64,000 nt of DNA from Lysobacter sp. yr284 (lineage in GTDB: Bacteria > Pseudomonadota > Gammaproteobacteria > Xanthomonadales > Xanthomonadaceae), in NCBI RefSeq assembly GCF_900107375.1, contig NZ_FNPT01000027.1, forward strand, positions 1 through 64,000. The letters are read 5' to 3'. Shown one piece after another: positions 22,573 to 33,256 of this stretch. The notes beneath the pieces are model-generated. The model was given only the letters and a program-made list of their open reading frames with translations, ran no database searches and had not been told where the DNA came from. A program made the translations under genes and the position numbers. The first letter of the stretch is position 1. Every line of letters starts with the position of its first letter.

Positions 22573-23252
22573 GCAAGAAGGCTTCGATGAAGAACTTGGA
22601 CTTCAACAACATCGGCAGCTGGCCGCGGCAGGCGCAGATCGTGTTCTGCGCCGTGGTCGGCCTGGTGATCGTCGGCCTGGCCTGGTACCTGTTCGTGAGC
22701 GACAAGCGCACCGAACTGGAAAGCCTGGAAGGCAAGGAAACCGAGCTGCGCCAGACCTTCGAGACCAAGCAGGGCCGCGCCGCCAACCTCGAGCCGCTCA
22801 AGCAGCAGCTGACCCAGATGGAGCAGCAGCTGCAGCAGATGCTGCGTCAGTTGCCGAGCAAGACCGAGATGCCGGACCTGATCGTCGACATCTCGCAGAC
22901 CGCGCTGGCCACCGGCATCTCCAACGAACTGTTCCAGCCCGGCGCGGAAGTTCCCAAGGAGTTCTACGCCGAGAAGCCGATCGCGCTGCGCATGGTCGGC
23001 ACCTACCACCAGTTCGGCGCCTTCGTCAGCGGCGTGGCCTCGCTGCCGCGCGTGGTCATCATGACCATGCACGACATCTCGCTGAAGCCCAAGGGCAACA
23101 ACAGCAAGGACGCGATGGGCGGGATCACCCCGAACAGCCCGCTGGAACTGGCCGGCACGGTCAAGACCTACCGCTACCTGGACGAGGAAGAGATGGCTGC
23201 ACAGAGCCCGCCCGCCGACGGGTCGGACGGCGCCAAGAAGGAGGGCAACTGA
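22569..23252 (+). CDS. pilO: Type IV pilus assembly protein PilO
   Basis: The product has 227 residues. It starts at a GTG overlapping the pilN stop (GTGA, 22569-22572), has one membrane helix (about 22-40), a coiled coil (TELESLEGKETELRQTFETK) and a periplasmic domain containing the conserved GTYHQFGAFVSGVASLPRVV. It pairs with PilN and connects to PilP. Confidence 0.96.
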   Translation: MSKKASMKNLDFNNIGSWPRQAQIVFCAVVGLVIVGLAWYLFVSDKRTELESLEGKETELRQTFETKQGRAANLEPLKQQLTQMEQQLQQMLRQLPSKTEMPDLIVDISQTALATGISNELFQPGAEVPKEFYAEKPIALRMVGTYHQFGAFVSGVASLPRVVIMTMHDISLKPKGNNSKDAMGGITPNSPLELAGTVKTYRYLDEEEMAAQSPPADGSDGAKKEGN

Positions 23253-23253
23253 C

Positions 23254-23805
23254 ATGCGAGCGAGTTCCGTGTCGAAGCCGTCCCGCCTGTTCGCCGCGTG
23301 CGCCGTGGTCCTGGCGCTGTCGGCCACCGGCTGCTTCCGCAGCATCACCAGCACGCCCGGCGAAGCGCCCAACCTCGAGAAGTGGGTCGCCGAGGTCAAG
23401 GCGCGCCCGGCGCCGCCGCTGGATCCGCTGCCGGTGATGCAGCAGTTCGAAACCTTCGAATATGCCGCGCAGGACCTGCGCGATCCGTTCAGCACCGCCT
23501 TCACCGACGAAGACAGCAGCTCCGGCCTGCGTCCGGACAAGGTGCGCCGCAAGCAGCCGCTCGAGGCGTTCCCGCTCGACGGCCTGGACATGGTCGGTAC
23601 CCTGGGTACGGGCAAGAACATCGTGGCGCTGGTGATGGCGCCCGACAAAGTGACTTATCGTGTTCGACCCGGTGCGTACATGGGGCAGAACGACGGTCGC
23701 GTGACCGGCGTGTCTGAGGAGCGCATCGACTTGGTGGAACTGGTGCCGGATGGCGCTGGCGGCTGGTTGGAACGACCGGCCTCCGTCGCGCTGGAAGATC
23801 AATAA
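23254..23805 (+). CDS. pilP: Type IV pilus lipoprotein PilP
   Basis: The product has 183 residues and an inner-membrane lipoprotein signal with lipobox SATGC (Cys about residue 28). The HR domain follows (YAAQDLRDPFS; LEAFPLDGLDMVGTLGTG; VRPGAYMGQNDGRVTGV). It bridges PilNO to the secretin PilQ. One base separates it from pilO. Confidence 0.96.
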   Translation: MRASSVSKPSRLFAACAVVLALSATGCFRSITSTPGEAPNLEKWVAEVKARPAPPLDPLPVMQQFETFEYAAQDLRDPFSTAFTDEDSSSGLRPDKVRRKQPLEAFPLDGLDMVGTLGTGKNIVALVMAPDKVTYRVRPGAYMGQNDGRVTGVSEERIDLVELVPDGAGGWLERPASVALEDQ

Positions 23806-23814
23806 GGGGATTGC

Positions 23815-25923
23815 ATGATGATCGTATTCAACGCCAACCACATGCGGTCGGACCGACGCCCCATGGCATCCGGCGCCCGCATGGCCGCGCCCCGTCTGGC
23901 CGGGCTCGCGCTCGGCCTGCTCGCCGGCATCAGCGCGGTCAACGCCGCCGAACCGGTCGCTGCCGCCGCCAAGCCCGCGCTCGCGCCGGCCCCGGCGGTC
24001 GCGCCGACGCCGAGCAACGACCCCGCCAAGCAGCTGCCGGGCACCATCTCGGTCGCCAACATCGACTTCAAGCGCGGCGACGGCGGCTCCGGCAAGCTGA
24101 TCGTGCGCTTCAGCGGCGACGGCGCGCTGCCCGACATGCGCAGCCAGGGCTCGCAGGTCACCATCGACGTCGGCAACGCGCAGTTGCCGGCGGCGCTGCA
24201 GCGTCCGCTCAACGTCGCCGACTTCGCCACGCCGGTGCAGCGCATCGACGCGCGCAGCGCCGGCACCGGTTCGCAACTGGTGCTCAACACCGCCGGCGCG
24301 GTCGACACCATGGCCTACCAGACCGGCCGCGACTACATCGTCGAAGTGGTGCCGCGCACCGCCCAGACCGGCAATCGCGCGGTCGGCGCGGTCGGCGCCA
24401 GGCCCGCCGCGGGCGCGGCCGCCGCGCCGACGTCCGGCACCATCGGCGGCAGCGCGCCGGTCGCCGCGCGCAGCTACTCCGGCCGCCCGGTGACCTTCAA
24501 CTTCCAGGACGTGCCGGTGCGCACCGTGCTGCAGTTGGTCGCCGAGGAGTCGAACCTCAACATCGTCGCCGCCGACACCGTGCAGGGCAACGTCACCCTG
24601 CGCCTGGTCAACGTGCCGTGGGACCAGGCGCTGGACATCGTCCTGCAGGCCAAGGGCCTGGACAAGCGCCGCAGCGGCAACGTGGTGTGGGTCGCGCCGC
24701 AGGCCGAGGTCGCCAAGTACGAGCAGGACCGCGAGGACGCGCGCATCGCCCTCGACAACCGCGTCGACCTGGCCACCGAGTACGTGCAGATCAACTACCA
24801 CAACGCCGCGCAGATCTATAAGGCGCTGACCGAGGCCAAGGGCATCGGCGGCGGCTCCGGCGGCGCGTCCAACAGCAACAACAGCAACGAGAACGGCTTC
24901 CTTTCTCCGCGCGGGCGGCTGGTCGCGGACGAGCGCACCAACACCCTGATGATCAGCGACATTCCCAAGAAAGTCGCGCAGATGAAGGAGCTGATCAAGG
25001 TCATCGACCGCCCGGTCGACCAGGTCCTGATCGAGGCCCGCATCGTCATCGCCAGCGAGAGCTTCGCCCGCGACCTGGGCGCGCGCTTCGGCGTGTCGGG
25101 CCAGAAGGGCGACGTGATCACCAGCGGTACGCTGGAGAGCATCAACAACTATCGCAACATCGCGGCCAAGAACGACTTGATCCGGCAGCAGGCGAGGCAG
25201 TTGACCGACGACGCCTCGACGTTCCGCGACTCCGATCCGGCCAAGTACGCCACGTTGAACGACCAGGCCCGTTCGCTGCTGCAGACCCTGACCAACCCGG
25301 CGTTCCTGTTCCCGGCCAGCCTCAACACCAACCTGGCCCGGCTCAACCCGGCCGGCGCGATCGCCTTCACCATCCTGGGCAAGTACGTCGACCTGGACAT
25401 GGAGTTCAGCGCGATGCAGACCGAGGGCCGCGGCGAAGTCGTGTCCAACCCGCGCGTGGTGACCAGCAACCAGCGCGAGGCGGTGATCCGCCAGGGCGAG
25501 GAGGTCGGCTACGTGACGATCTCGCCGCAGCAGGGCGGCAACAGCATTCCGATCCCGAACGTGCAGTTCAAGGACGTGCTGATGGAGATGAAGGTCAACC
25601 CGACCATCACCAACGACGGCCGCGTGTTCCTGAACCTGGACGTCAAGAAGGACGAGATCAGCCGCTACGTCAACACCTCGATCGGCGAGGTGCCGCAGAT
25701 CAACAAGCGCAACATCAACACCGCGGTGCTGGTGGAAGACGGCCAGACCGTCGTGATCGGCGGCGTGTACGAGTTCCGCGACCGCAGCGACCTGAGCAAG
25801 GTGCCGTTCCTCGCCGACATCCCGTTCCTGGGCAATCTGTTCAAGAAAAAGACCCGCAGCAAGGACAAGGCCGAGCTGTTGATCTTCGTGACCCCCAAGG
25901 TGATGAAGGTCGCGCAGCGCTGA
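23815..25923 (+). CDS. pilQ: Type IV pilus secretin PilQ
   Basis: The product has 702 residues and forms the outer-membrane ring through which the pilus passes. It has a signal peptide (residues ~20-45), one AMIN domain (about 75-165), a secretin N0/STN region (RPVTFNFQDVPVRTVLQLVA), an N1 domain, and the secretin core with VEDGQTVVIGGVYE and the C-terminal AELLIFVTPKVMK. AAGGGGA precedes the ATG. There is one AMIN domain, where some PilQ proteins have two or three. Confidence 0.97.
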   Translation: MMIVFNANHMRSDRRPMASGARMAAPRLAGLALGLLAGISAVNAAEPVAAAAKPALAPAPAVAPTPSNDPAKQLPGTISVANIDFKRGDGGSGKLIVRFSGDGALPDMRSQGSQVTIDVGNAQLPAALQRPLNVADFATPVQRIDARSAGTGSQLVLNTAGAVDTMAYQTGRDYIVEVVPRTAQTGNRAVGAVGARPAAGAAAAPTSGTIGGSAPVAARSYSGRPVTFNFQDVPVRTVLQLVAEESNLNIVAADTVQGNVTLRLVNVPWDQALDIVLQAKGLDKRRSGNVVWVAPQAEVAKYEQDREDARIALDNRVDLATEYVQINYHNAAQIYKALTEAKGIGGGSGGASNSNNSNENGFLSPRGRLVADERTNTLMISDIPKKVAQMKELIKVIDRPVDQVLIEARIVIASESFARDLGARFGVSGQKGDVITSGTLESINNYRNIAAKNDLIRQQARQLTDDASTFRDSDPAKYATLNDQARSLLQTLTNPAFLFPASLNTNLARLNPAGAIAFTILGKYVDLDMEFSAMQTEGRGEVVSNPRVVTSNQREAVIRQGEEVGYVTISPQQGGNSIPIPNVQFKDVLMEMKVNPTITNDGRVFLNLDVKKDEISRYVNTSIGEVPQINKRNINTAVLVEDGQTVVIGGVYEFRDRSDLSKVPFLADIPFLGNLFKKKTRSKDKAELLIFVTPKVMKVAQR

Positions 25924-25944
25924 TCGCGCCGCGGCGCACGCGCA

Positions 25945-25962
25945 GAGGGCCTTCGGGCCCTC
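25945..25962 (+). terminator. Probable terminator of the pil operon
   Basis: A 7-bp stem GAGGGCC / GGCCCTC with a stable TTCG tetraloop lies 22 bp after the pilQ stop. The following TTCGCATTT is only weakly T-rich. Confidence 0.65.
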
Positions 25963-26191
25963 TTCGCATTTGTGCGGGCCGGCCGCGCCGGCGGGCGCTG
26001 CGACCCGTCGCCGGGTTTGCCGTTCCCGGCCAAAACCCGCTTCCGGCGCGCCCGCTGCGGCCGCGCCGGGGCCTGATCGGGCCCGCGGGTTGAACCTGCG
26101 GGGCGAACTTCGGTCAGAATCGCCGTACCGATGCCGTATTGCCCGCTAAAGTAATGCCTTCGTTTGCCCGCTTCGCCGCCATGGATACCGG

Positions 26192-27220
<1,029 letters not shown>

Positions 27221-27386
27221 GGCCATGGGGCGGGATCGTGTTTGCGGATCGAGCTTTGAAATCGCAGTTTCGGGATCGGAATTTCGCGATCGCAGCTTCG
27301 CGATCCGCGGCAGCGGCGATCGCGGCGGACGCGCTTGCGCGGACGAGCGTGTCGCGTTCACCCAGGGATCGGAGTGAGAGGACTCG
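27221..27386. other. Gap within the Bat operon with GATC-rich short repeats
   Basis: This 166-bp gap is the only large one in an otherwise tightly packed operon. It holds repeated TTTCGGGATCG / TTTCGCGATCG / CTTCGCGATCC units spaced about 17-18 bp from about 27268, plus further GCGATCG words. No gene is supported. Confidence 0.5.
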
Positions 27387-28283
27387 ATGAGCGACGGGGT
27401 CGTTCCCAGCCTGGCCGAACTGGTGGCGCTGCGCGCCGCCGTCGCCGGCCGCCGCAGCGCGCGCCAGGGCCGCCACGGCGTCAGCGGGCAGGCGCTGTCG
27501 CCGCTGCGCGGGCGCGGCATGGAGTACGCCGAGTCGCGCGAATACTCCAACGGCGACGACGCCCGCCACATCGACTGGCGGCTGACCGCGCGCACCGGCC
27601 GCGCCCATACCAAATTGTTCCAGGCCGAGCGCGAGCGCCTTAGCCTGATCGTCGCCGACACCTCGCCGGCGCTGTACTTCGGCACCCGCGTGCGCTTCAA
27701 GTCGGTGCAGGCCGCGCGCGCCGGCGCGGTCGCGGCCTGGGCCGCGGCGCGCGACGGCGACCGCATCGCCGCGCTGCGCGGCAGCCTGCGCGAGCCGCCG
27801 GTGAATCCGGGCAGCGGTCCGCGCGGCGCGCTGCGCGTGCTCGACGCGATGGTGCGCTGGTATGCGCAGCCGCCGGCCGAGGACGCCGGGCTGGAGGTCG
27901 CGCTCGACCACGCCGCGCGCCTGCTGCGTCCGGGTTCGCGCATGGTGGTGCTGGCCGAGCCCGGCAGCGTCGCCGCGCTGCCGCAGCGGCGTTGGGCGGT
28001 GCTGGCCCAACACCACGAAGTGATCGTGCTGCTGCTGACCGATCCGATCGAAGCGGCGCCGCCGAAGGCCGCGCTGCCGTTCAGCCACGACGGCCAGCGC
28101 ATCGAGCTGGACCTCGGCGCGCCGGCCCAGCGCCAGCGCTGGCACGCCAGCTTCGTCGCCCCGGTGCAGGCCGCGCTGGAAAAACTGCCGGCGCGCGGCG
28201 TGCGCGTGCAGGCGCTGTCGACCGACGCGGCCAGCGAATCCTGGCTGCCGCTGCTGGGCCGCACCCGGCCGCTGGTGGCCTGA
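27387..28283 (+). CDS. DUF58 domain-containing protein
   Basis: The product has 298 residues. The DUF58 signature is intact (GRGMEYAESREYSNGDDARH, then IDWRLTARTGRAHTKLFQAE), with a VWA-like Rossmann core (LSLIVADTSPALYFG). Such proteins work with MoxR ATPases. The gene is second in the operon; its stop overlaps the next start (28283). Confidence 0.93.
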   Translation: MSDGVVPSLAELVALRAAVAGRRSARQGRHGVSGQALSPLRGRGMEYAESREYSNGDDARHIDWRLTARTGRAHTKLFQAERERLSLIVADTSPALYFGTRVRFKSVQAARAGAVAAWAAARDGDRIAALRGSLREPPVNPGSGPRGALRVLDAMVRWYAQPPAEDAGLEVALDHAARLLRPGSRMVVLAEPGSVAALPQRRWAVLAQHHEVIVLLLTDPIEAAPPKAALPFSHDGQRIELDLGAPAQRQRWHASFVAPVQAALEKLPARGVRVQALSTDAASESWLPLLGRTRPLVA

Positions 28284-28744
28284 TGGCCTCGCCGAAACAA
28301 CTGCCGCTGCGCGACGTGCACCTGCCGGGCGCGCCGTCGCTGTGGCCGCTGGCGCCGGGCTGGTGGCTGCTGCTGGCGGTGCTGGCCGCGCTGGCGCTGT
28401 CGCTGTGGTGGTGGCAACGCCGCCGCAGCCGCCGCCGGCGCGAGGCCGAGCGCGTGTTCGACCAAGCCCTGGCCGCGGCGACCACGCCGGTCGCGCAGGT
28501 CGCGGCGATCTCCGAACTGCTGCGCCGCGCCGGCCGCCGCCGCGACCGCGCCGCCGAGACCCTCGACGGCCAGGCCTGGCTGGAATTCCTCGATCGCGGC
28601 AGCAAGCGCCGCGACTTCGCCGAAGGTCCCGGCCGGCTGCTGTTGGAAGGCGGCTACCGGCGCCAGGTCGATCCGGCCCAGGCGGCCGCGCTGCGCGAAC
28701 TGGCGCGGCGGCGGTTCCTGCAATGGATGGGCGTGCGCGCATGA
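28283..28744 (+). CDS. DUF4381 domain-containing membrane protein
   Basis: The product has 153 residues. The N-terminus LPLRDVHLPGAPSLWPLAPG is typical of DUF4381, followed by one membrane helix (about 29-48) and a basic cytoplasmic region ending WLEFLDRGSKRRDF. The start overlaps the preceding stop by 1 bp. It is a standard member of MoxR-Bat operons. Confidence 0.9.
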   Translation: MASPKQLPLRDVHLPGAPSLWPLAPGWWLLLAVLAALALSLWWWQRRRSRRRREAERVFDQALAAATTPVAQVAAISELLRRAGRRRDRAAETLDGQAWLEFLDRGSKRRDFAEGPGRLLLEGGYRRQVDPAQAAALRELARRRFLQWMGVRA

Positions 28745-28754
28745 GTGGGCCGCG

Positions 28755-29768
28755 ATGACCGGGGTGGGCGCATTGATCGCCGAGTGGCGCGAGCTGTTCG
28801 CCTGGCCGTGGTGGCTGGCGGCGTTGCCGTTGCCGCTGCTGGCGCGCTGGCTGCTGCCGCCGGCGCGCGACGGTTCGGCGGCGCTGAAGGTGCCGTTCGG
28901 CGCACGCCTGGACGCGGTCGCCGCGGCCGGCGGGCGCGGCCTGCGCGGCGGCGGTGGCGGCTGGCTGCTGTGGCTGGCCTGGGCGCTGCTGTGCCTGGCC
29001 GCGGCGCGGCCGCAACAGCTCGGCGATCCGATCCGTCCGCCGCAGGTCGGCCGCGGCATGATGCTGGCGCTGGACCTGTCGGGCAGCATGAGCGAACAGG
29101 ACATGACCCTGGGCCGGCGCAACGTCGACCGCCTGACCGCGGCCAAGGCGGTGCTGGCGGACTTCCTCGACCGCCGCGTCGGCGACCGCGTCGGCCTAGT
29201 GGTGTTCGGCAACCGCGCCTACGTGCTGGCGCCGCTGACCCTGGACCGCGACACCGTGCGCGACCAGCTCGGCAACAGCCTGGTCGGCCTGGCCGGGCAG
29301 GAGACCGCGATCGGCGAGGCCATCGGCCTGGCGGTGCGGCGGCTGCGCCAGCTGCCCGAGCGCGAGCGCGTGCTGATCCTGCTGACCGACGGCGTCAACA
29401 CGCCCGGCACCCCCGATCCGATGCGCGCCGCGCAGATCGCCCGCGACGAAGGCGTGCGCGTGCACACCATCGCCTTCGGCGGCGACGGCGTGCTGACCCT
29501 GTTCGGCGTGCGCCTGCCCACCAGCGGCGGCGCCGAGGTCGACGAAGCGGCGCTGCGCCGCATCGCCGACCTCACCGGCGGCCGCTTCTTCCGCGCCCGC
29601 GACACCGCCGAGCTGGCCGGCATCTATGCCGAGATCGACCGGCTCGAACCGGTCCAGCGCGAAGGCAAGGCGGTGCGGCCGCGGCTGGAGCGCTATCCGT
29701 GGCCGCTCGGCGCCGCGCTGGCGCTGGGCCTGCTGGCGTTCGCGTGGCCGCGACGGAGGCCGGCATGA
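28755..29768 (+). CDS. VWA domain membrane protein (BatA-like)
   Basis: The product has 337 residues: membrane helices near the N-terminus (about 16-35 and 70-85), a VWA domain with a complete metal-ion-dependent adhesion site (MIDAS: DLSGSMSEQDM, then TLDRDT and LLTDGVNTPGTPDP), and a C-terminal helix (about 315-332). It is probably anchored in the inner membrane with the VWA domain in the periplasm or cytoplasm as in BatA. Its stop overlaps the next gene by 4 bp. Confidence 0.93.
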   Translation: MTGVGALIAEWRELFAWPWWLAALPLPLLARWLLPPARDGSAALKVPFGARLDAVAAAGGRGLRGGGGGWLLWLAWALLCLAAARPQQLGDPIRPPQVGRGMMLALDLSGSMSEQDMTLGRRNVDRLTAAKAVLADFLDRRVGDRVGLVVFGNRAYVLAPLTLDRDTVRDQLGNSLVGLAGQETAIGEAIGLAVRRLRQLPERERVLILLTDGVNTPGTPDPMRAAQIARDEGVRVHTIAFGGDGVLTLFGVRLPTSGGAEVDEAALRRIADLTGGRFFRARDTAELAGIYAEIDRLEPVQREGKAVRPRLERYPWPLGAALALGLLAFAWPRRRPA

Positions 29769-31513
29769 ATCCTTCGGCGTGGTTCGAACACCTGGCGCCG
29801 CTGACCTTCCTGCGCCCGCAGTGGCTGTGGGCGCTGCTGGCGCTGCCGCTGCTGGGCGGGTGGTGGTGGCGCAGCCGCCGCCAGCGCAACGCCTGGCAGG
29901 GCGCGGTCGACGCGCACCTGCTGGCGCACCTGCTCGACCGCGCGCCGGGCCGGCGTTCGCAACTGGCGATGGCCGCGGCGGCGCTGGGCTATGCGCTGGC
30001 GGTGGCGGCGCTGGCCGGGCCCAGTTGGTCGCAGGGCGAGCAGCCGCTGTGGCAGGGCAGCACGCCGATGGTGGTGGCGCTGGATCTGTCCAGCCGCAGC
30101 CTCGCCGGCGACCTGCCGCCCAGCCGCCTGGCCCAGGCCAAGGCCAAGCTCGCCGCGCTGCTGCGCGCGCGCGCCGGCGGCGGCCAGATCGCGTTGGTGG
30201 TCTACGCCGAAGACGCGTACACCGTGGCGCCGCTGACCGACGATCCCGACAACATCTCGGTGTTCCTGGATTCGCTGGCGCCGGACATCATGCCCGGCGA
30301 CGGCCAGCGCGGCGATCGCGCCATCGCCTGGTCGGCGCGGCTGCTGCGCCAGAGCGGCTTCAAGCGCGGCCGCATCGTGCTGATCACCGACCGCGGCGAC
30401 AGCGCCGCCGACCGCGCCGCGGGCAAGGCCGCCGGCGACGGCTACAGCGTGTCGGTGCTGGGCCTGGGCAGCGCCGGCGGCGCCGCGTTCCAGCGCCCCG
30501 ACGGCCGCATCGTCAAGGTCCGGCTCGACACCGCGTCGCTGCAGGAACTGGTCCGCGCCGGCAACGGCCGCTACGCCGCGCTCAGCGCCGACGACCGCGA
30601 CCTGCGCGAACTGCAGATCGGCAACGCCGGCAGCGGCGATGCGCGCGTCGGCGCCGGCGCCGGCGAGAAGCGGCTGGCGCGCGAGGACGACGGCTACTGG
30701 CTGTTGCCGCCGTTGCTGTTGCTGGCGTTGCTGGCGTTCCGCCGCCGCAGCGGCGCCGGCGCGCTGGCGCTGCTGCTGTGCCTGGGCCTGCCGCTGGCGA
30801 CCGCGCCGGCGCGCGCGCAGTCGCTGTGGCAGCGCGCCGACCAGAGCGCGCACGAGCGCATCGTCGAAGGCAACCAGGCCTATCGCTCCGGGCGCTTCGA
30901 ACAGGCCAGCGAACTCTACAAGCGCGGCCAGGGCGCCGACGCGCAGTACAACCTCGGCAACGCGCTGGCGCGCCAGGGCCGCTATCCGGAGGCCATCGCC
31001 GCCTACGACCGCGCGCTCAAGCAGCAGCCGGGCATGGCCGATGCCCTCGCCAACAAGCGCGCGGTGGAGGCGGCGATGAAGCGGCCGCCGCCGCAGAACC
31101 AGAACGGCAAGGGGCAGCAGCAGAAACCCTCGCCGGGTTCCAAGCAGGACGATCCCAAGCCGCAGCCGTCGGATTCGCAGCAACCGCCCGACGGCAAGCC
31201 GCAGTCGCCGCCGCCGAAGCCCGACCCGGACGGCAAGCCGCAAGACCGGTCCAAGCCCGCCGACGATCCCGAGCAGCAGCGCCGCGCCGACCAGGAGCAG
31301 CGCGAGCGCATGCAGCGCGAGCTGGAGCGCCAGCGCGCGCAACAGCCGCCGCCGGGCGCGCGCGAGCCGGCGCGCACGCCGGCCCAGCGCGAGCGGCAGC
31401 AGGCCAACGACGCCTGGCTCAAGCGCGTTCCCGACGACCCGGGCAGCCTGCTGCGGGAACGGTTCAAGATCGAGTACGCGCGCCGGCAGATGTCGGCGCT
31501 GGAGGGAGACTGA
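29765..31513 (+). CDS. BatB-BatC fusion: VWA and TPR membrane protein
   Basis: The product has 582 residues. Two N-terminal membrane helices and a VWA domain (residues ~90-280) correspond to BatB. A further double membrane segment (about 313-350) is followed by TPR repeats (QAYRSGRFEQASELYKRGQG; YNLGNALARQGRYPEAIAAY) and a Pro/Gln/Lys-rich tail ending in WLKRVPDDPGSLLRERFKIE, corresponding to BatC. The MIDAS reads DLSSRSL where DxSxS is expected, so its fifth residue is Arg. ATG at 29765 overlaps the previous stop (ATGA). Confidence 0.92.
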   Translation: MNPSAWFEHLAPLTFLRPQWLWALLALPLLGGWWWRSRRQRNAWQGAVDAHLLAHLLDRAPGRRSQLAMAAAALGYALAVAALAGPSWSQGEQPLWQGSTPMVVALDLSSRSLAGDLPPSRLAQAKAKLAALLRARAGGGQIALVVYAEDAYTVAPLTDDPDNISVFLDSLAPDIMPGDGQRGDRAIAWSARLLRQSGFKRGRIVLITDRGDSAADRAAGKAAGDGYSVSVLGLGSAGGAAFQRPDGRIVKVRLDTASLQELVRAGNGRYAALSADDRDLRELQIGNAGSGDARVGAGAGEKRLAREDDGYWLLPPLLLLALLAFRRRSGAGALALLLCLGLPLATAPARAQSLWQRADQSAHERIVEGNQAYRSGRFEQASELYKRGQGADAQYNLGNALARQGRYPEAIAAYDRALKQQPGMADALANKRAVEAAMKRPPPQNQNGKGQQQKPSPGSKQDDPKPQPSDSQQPPDGKPQSPPPKPDPDGKPQDRSKPADDPEQQRRADQEQRERMQRELERQRAQQPPPGAREPARTPAQRERQQANDAWLKRVPDDPGSLLRERFKIEYARRQMSALEGD

Positions 31514-31517
31514 GGCG

Positions 31518-33254
31518 ATGTCGCGTTACCTGCTCAAATTCGCCCTGTGCCTGCTGCTCGCCGGCTTCAGCGCCGGCGCCGCGGCGCAGGTGCGCGCCTG
31601 GCTCGACCGCAACAGCATCCGCGCCGGCGAGACGGCGACCTTGAACGTCGAGGTCACCGGCCGGGTCGGCGGCGCGCCGGACTACGCGCCGTTGTCGGCC
31701 AACTTCGAACTGGTCGGCACCAGCGTCGACACCCGGATCGAACCGGGCGCGCAGGGCATGGTCGCGCGCAGCCGCTACAGCGCGGTGCTGCGGCCGCTGC
31801 GCAGCGGCCGCATGAGCGTGCCGCCGCTGCAGGTCGCCGGCCAGCGCACCGCGCCGGTGGACCTGTACGTGGAACCGACGCCGGCCGCGGTGCCGGACGA
31901 AGCGGTCGCCACCAGCGATGTGTTCATCGACGCCGCGCCGGACGACAGCAGCCCCTACGTGCAGCAGGCGGTCGGCTGGGTGGTGCGGCTGTATGCGGCC
32001 ACGCCGGTGCTCGGCGGCAAGATCGACCAGCCGGTGCCCGACGGCGCCTCGCTGACCAAGGTCGGCGACGACCTGCAGTACGAGCGCACCGCCAACGGCC
32101 AGCGCTACACCGTGGTCGAGCGCCGCTTCCTGCTGGTGCCCGAGCGCAGCGGCCCGCTGACCATGCCGGCGGCGGTGTTCGAGGGCCGGGTCGGCACGAC
32201 CCTGATCGAGCAGCTCACCGGCAGCGGCGGCGACGCCCGCCGTGCGGTCAGCCGCGCGCGCACCCTGCAGGTGCGGCCGGTGCCGGCCGACGCGCCGCAG
32301 CCGTGGCTGCCGCTGCGCAGCCTGACCTTGAGCTACCGTTCCACGCCGCAGCAGTTGCGGGTCGGCAATTCCGCCAGCCTGACCATCGAGGCCAGCGTCG
32401 ACGGCGCCGGCCTGGCGCAGATGCCGGAGCTGCAATTGCCGCCGATCGACGGCGTGCAGGTGTTCGCCGATCCGGTCCAGGCCGACGAGACCTTCGTCGG
32501 CGGGCGGCCGCGGGTGAAGCTGAGCCGCAAGTTCTCGCTGGTGCCTTCGCGCGAAGGCGAAGTGCGCCTGGACGGACTGCGCCTGGACTGGTGGGACGTG
32601 AACGCGCGCGCCGCGCGCAGCGCCACGCTGCCGCCGCTGAGCTGGACGGTGGGCCAGGGCATCGGCGGCACCCAGGCGGCGCCGACCAATCCGGCCGTGG
32701 CCGCCGCGCGCGGCGCCGGCGCCCAGGGCGAGGCCGGCGCGAACCCGGCGCCGGCCGCGATCGACGCGGCCGCCTCCGGCGGCGGTACCGGCGCAGTGCA
32801 CAAGGGCTGGGCGATCGCCGCGGTGCTGTTCGCGCTGCTGTGGCTGGGCACCCTGGTGTGGGCGCTGCAACTGCGCGCGCAGCCGCGCTTGGCGGCCGCG
32901 CCGGCGCTCAAGGCGGGCGCCGCACCTGCGGGCGCGGCGGCGCCGGCGTCGTTGGCGCTGAACCTGCCGGCCTTGCGCGAACTGATCGACCGCGGCGACT
33001 TCGACCATATCGCCAGCGTCCTGCGCGGACTGGCGCGGCCGCCGGCGGCCGACGACGACGAACTCGTCGAGCGCCTGGCCGACCCGGCCCAGCGCGACGC
33101 CGTGCAGGCCTTGCGCCGCGCGCGCTGGGGCGGCGGCGACGGCGTGGACGCGCGCAACCGCCTGCGCGCCGCGTTCGCGCAAGGGCCGCACTGGCGGCAA
33201 GGCGCAGCGCCGCCGCCTTCGCCGCTGCCGCCGTTGTATCCGCCGGGCAAGTGA
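31518..33254 (+). CDS. batD: BatD family protein
   Basis: The product has 578 residues: a signal peptide (cleavage near SAGAAAQ), a long beta-rich periplasmic region (VRAWLDRNSIRAGETATLNV and similar oxygen-tolerance/BatD segments), one membrane helix at about residue 435-455 (WAIAAVLFALLWLGTLVWAL) and a short cytoplasmic tail. It is last in the MoxR-Bat operon, 4 bp after the VWA-TPR gene. A REP array begins directly after the stop. Confidence 0.93.
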   Translation: MSRYLLKFALCLLLAGFSAGAAAQVRAWLDRNSIRAGETATLNVEVTGRVGGAPDYAPLSANFELVGTSVDTRIEPGAQGMVARSRYSAVLRPLRSGRMSVPPLQVAGQRTAPVDLYVEPTPAAVPDEAVATSDVFIDAAPDDSSPYVQQAVGWVVRLYAATPVLGGKIDQPVPDGASLTKVGDDLQYERTANGQRYTVVERRFLLVPERSGPLTMPAAVFEGRVGTTLIEQLTGSGGDARRAVSRARTLQVRPVPADAPQPWLPLRSLTLSYRSTPQQLRVGNSASLTIEASVDGAGLAQMPELQLPPIDGVQVFADPVQADETFVGGRPRVKLSRKFSLVPSREGEVRLDGLRLDWWDVNARAARSATLPPLSWTVGQGIGGTQAAPTNPAVAAARGAGAQGEAGANPAPAAIDAAASGGGTGAVHKGWAIAAVLFALLWLGTLVWALQLRAQPRLAAAPALKAGAAPAGAAAPASLALNLPALRELIDRGDFDHIASVLRGLARPPAADDDELVERLADPAQRDAVQALRRARWGGGDGVDARNRLRAAFAQGPHWRQGAAPPPSPLPPLYPPGK

Positions 33255-33256
33255 GT

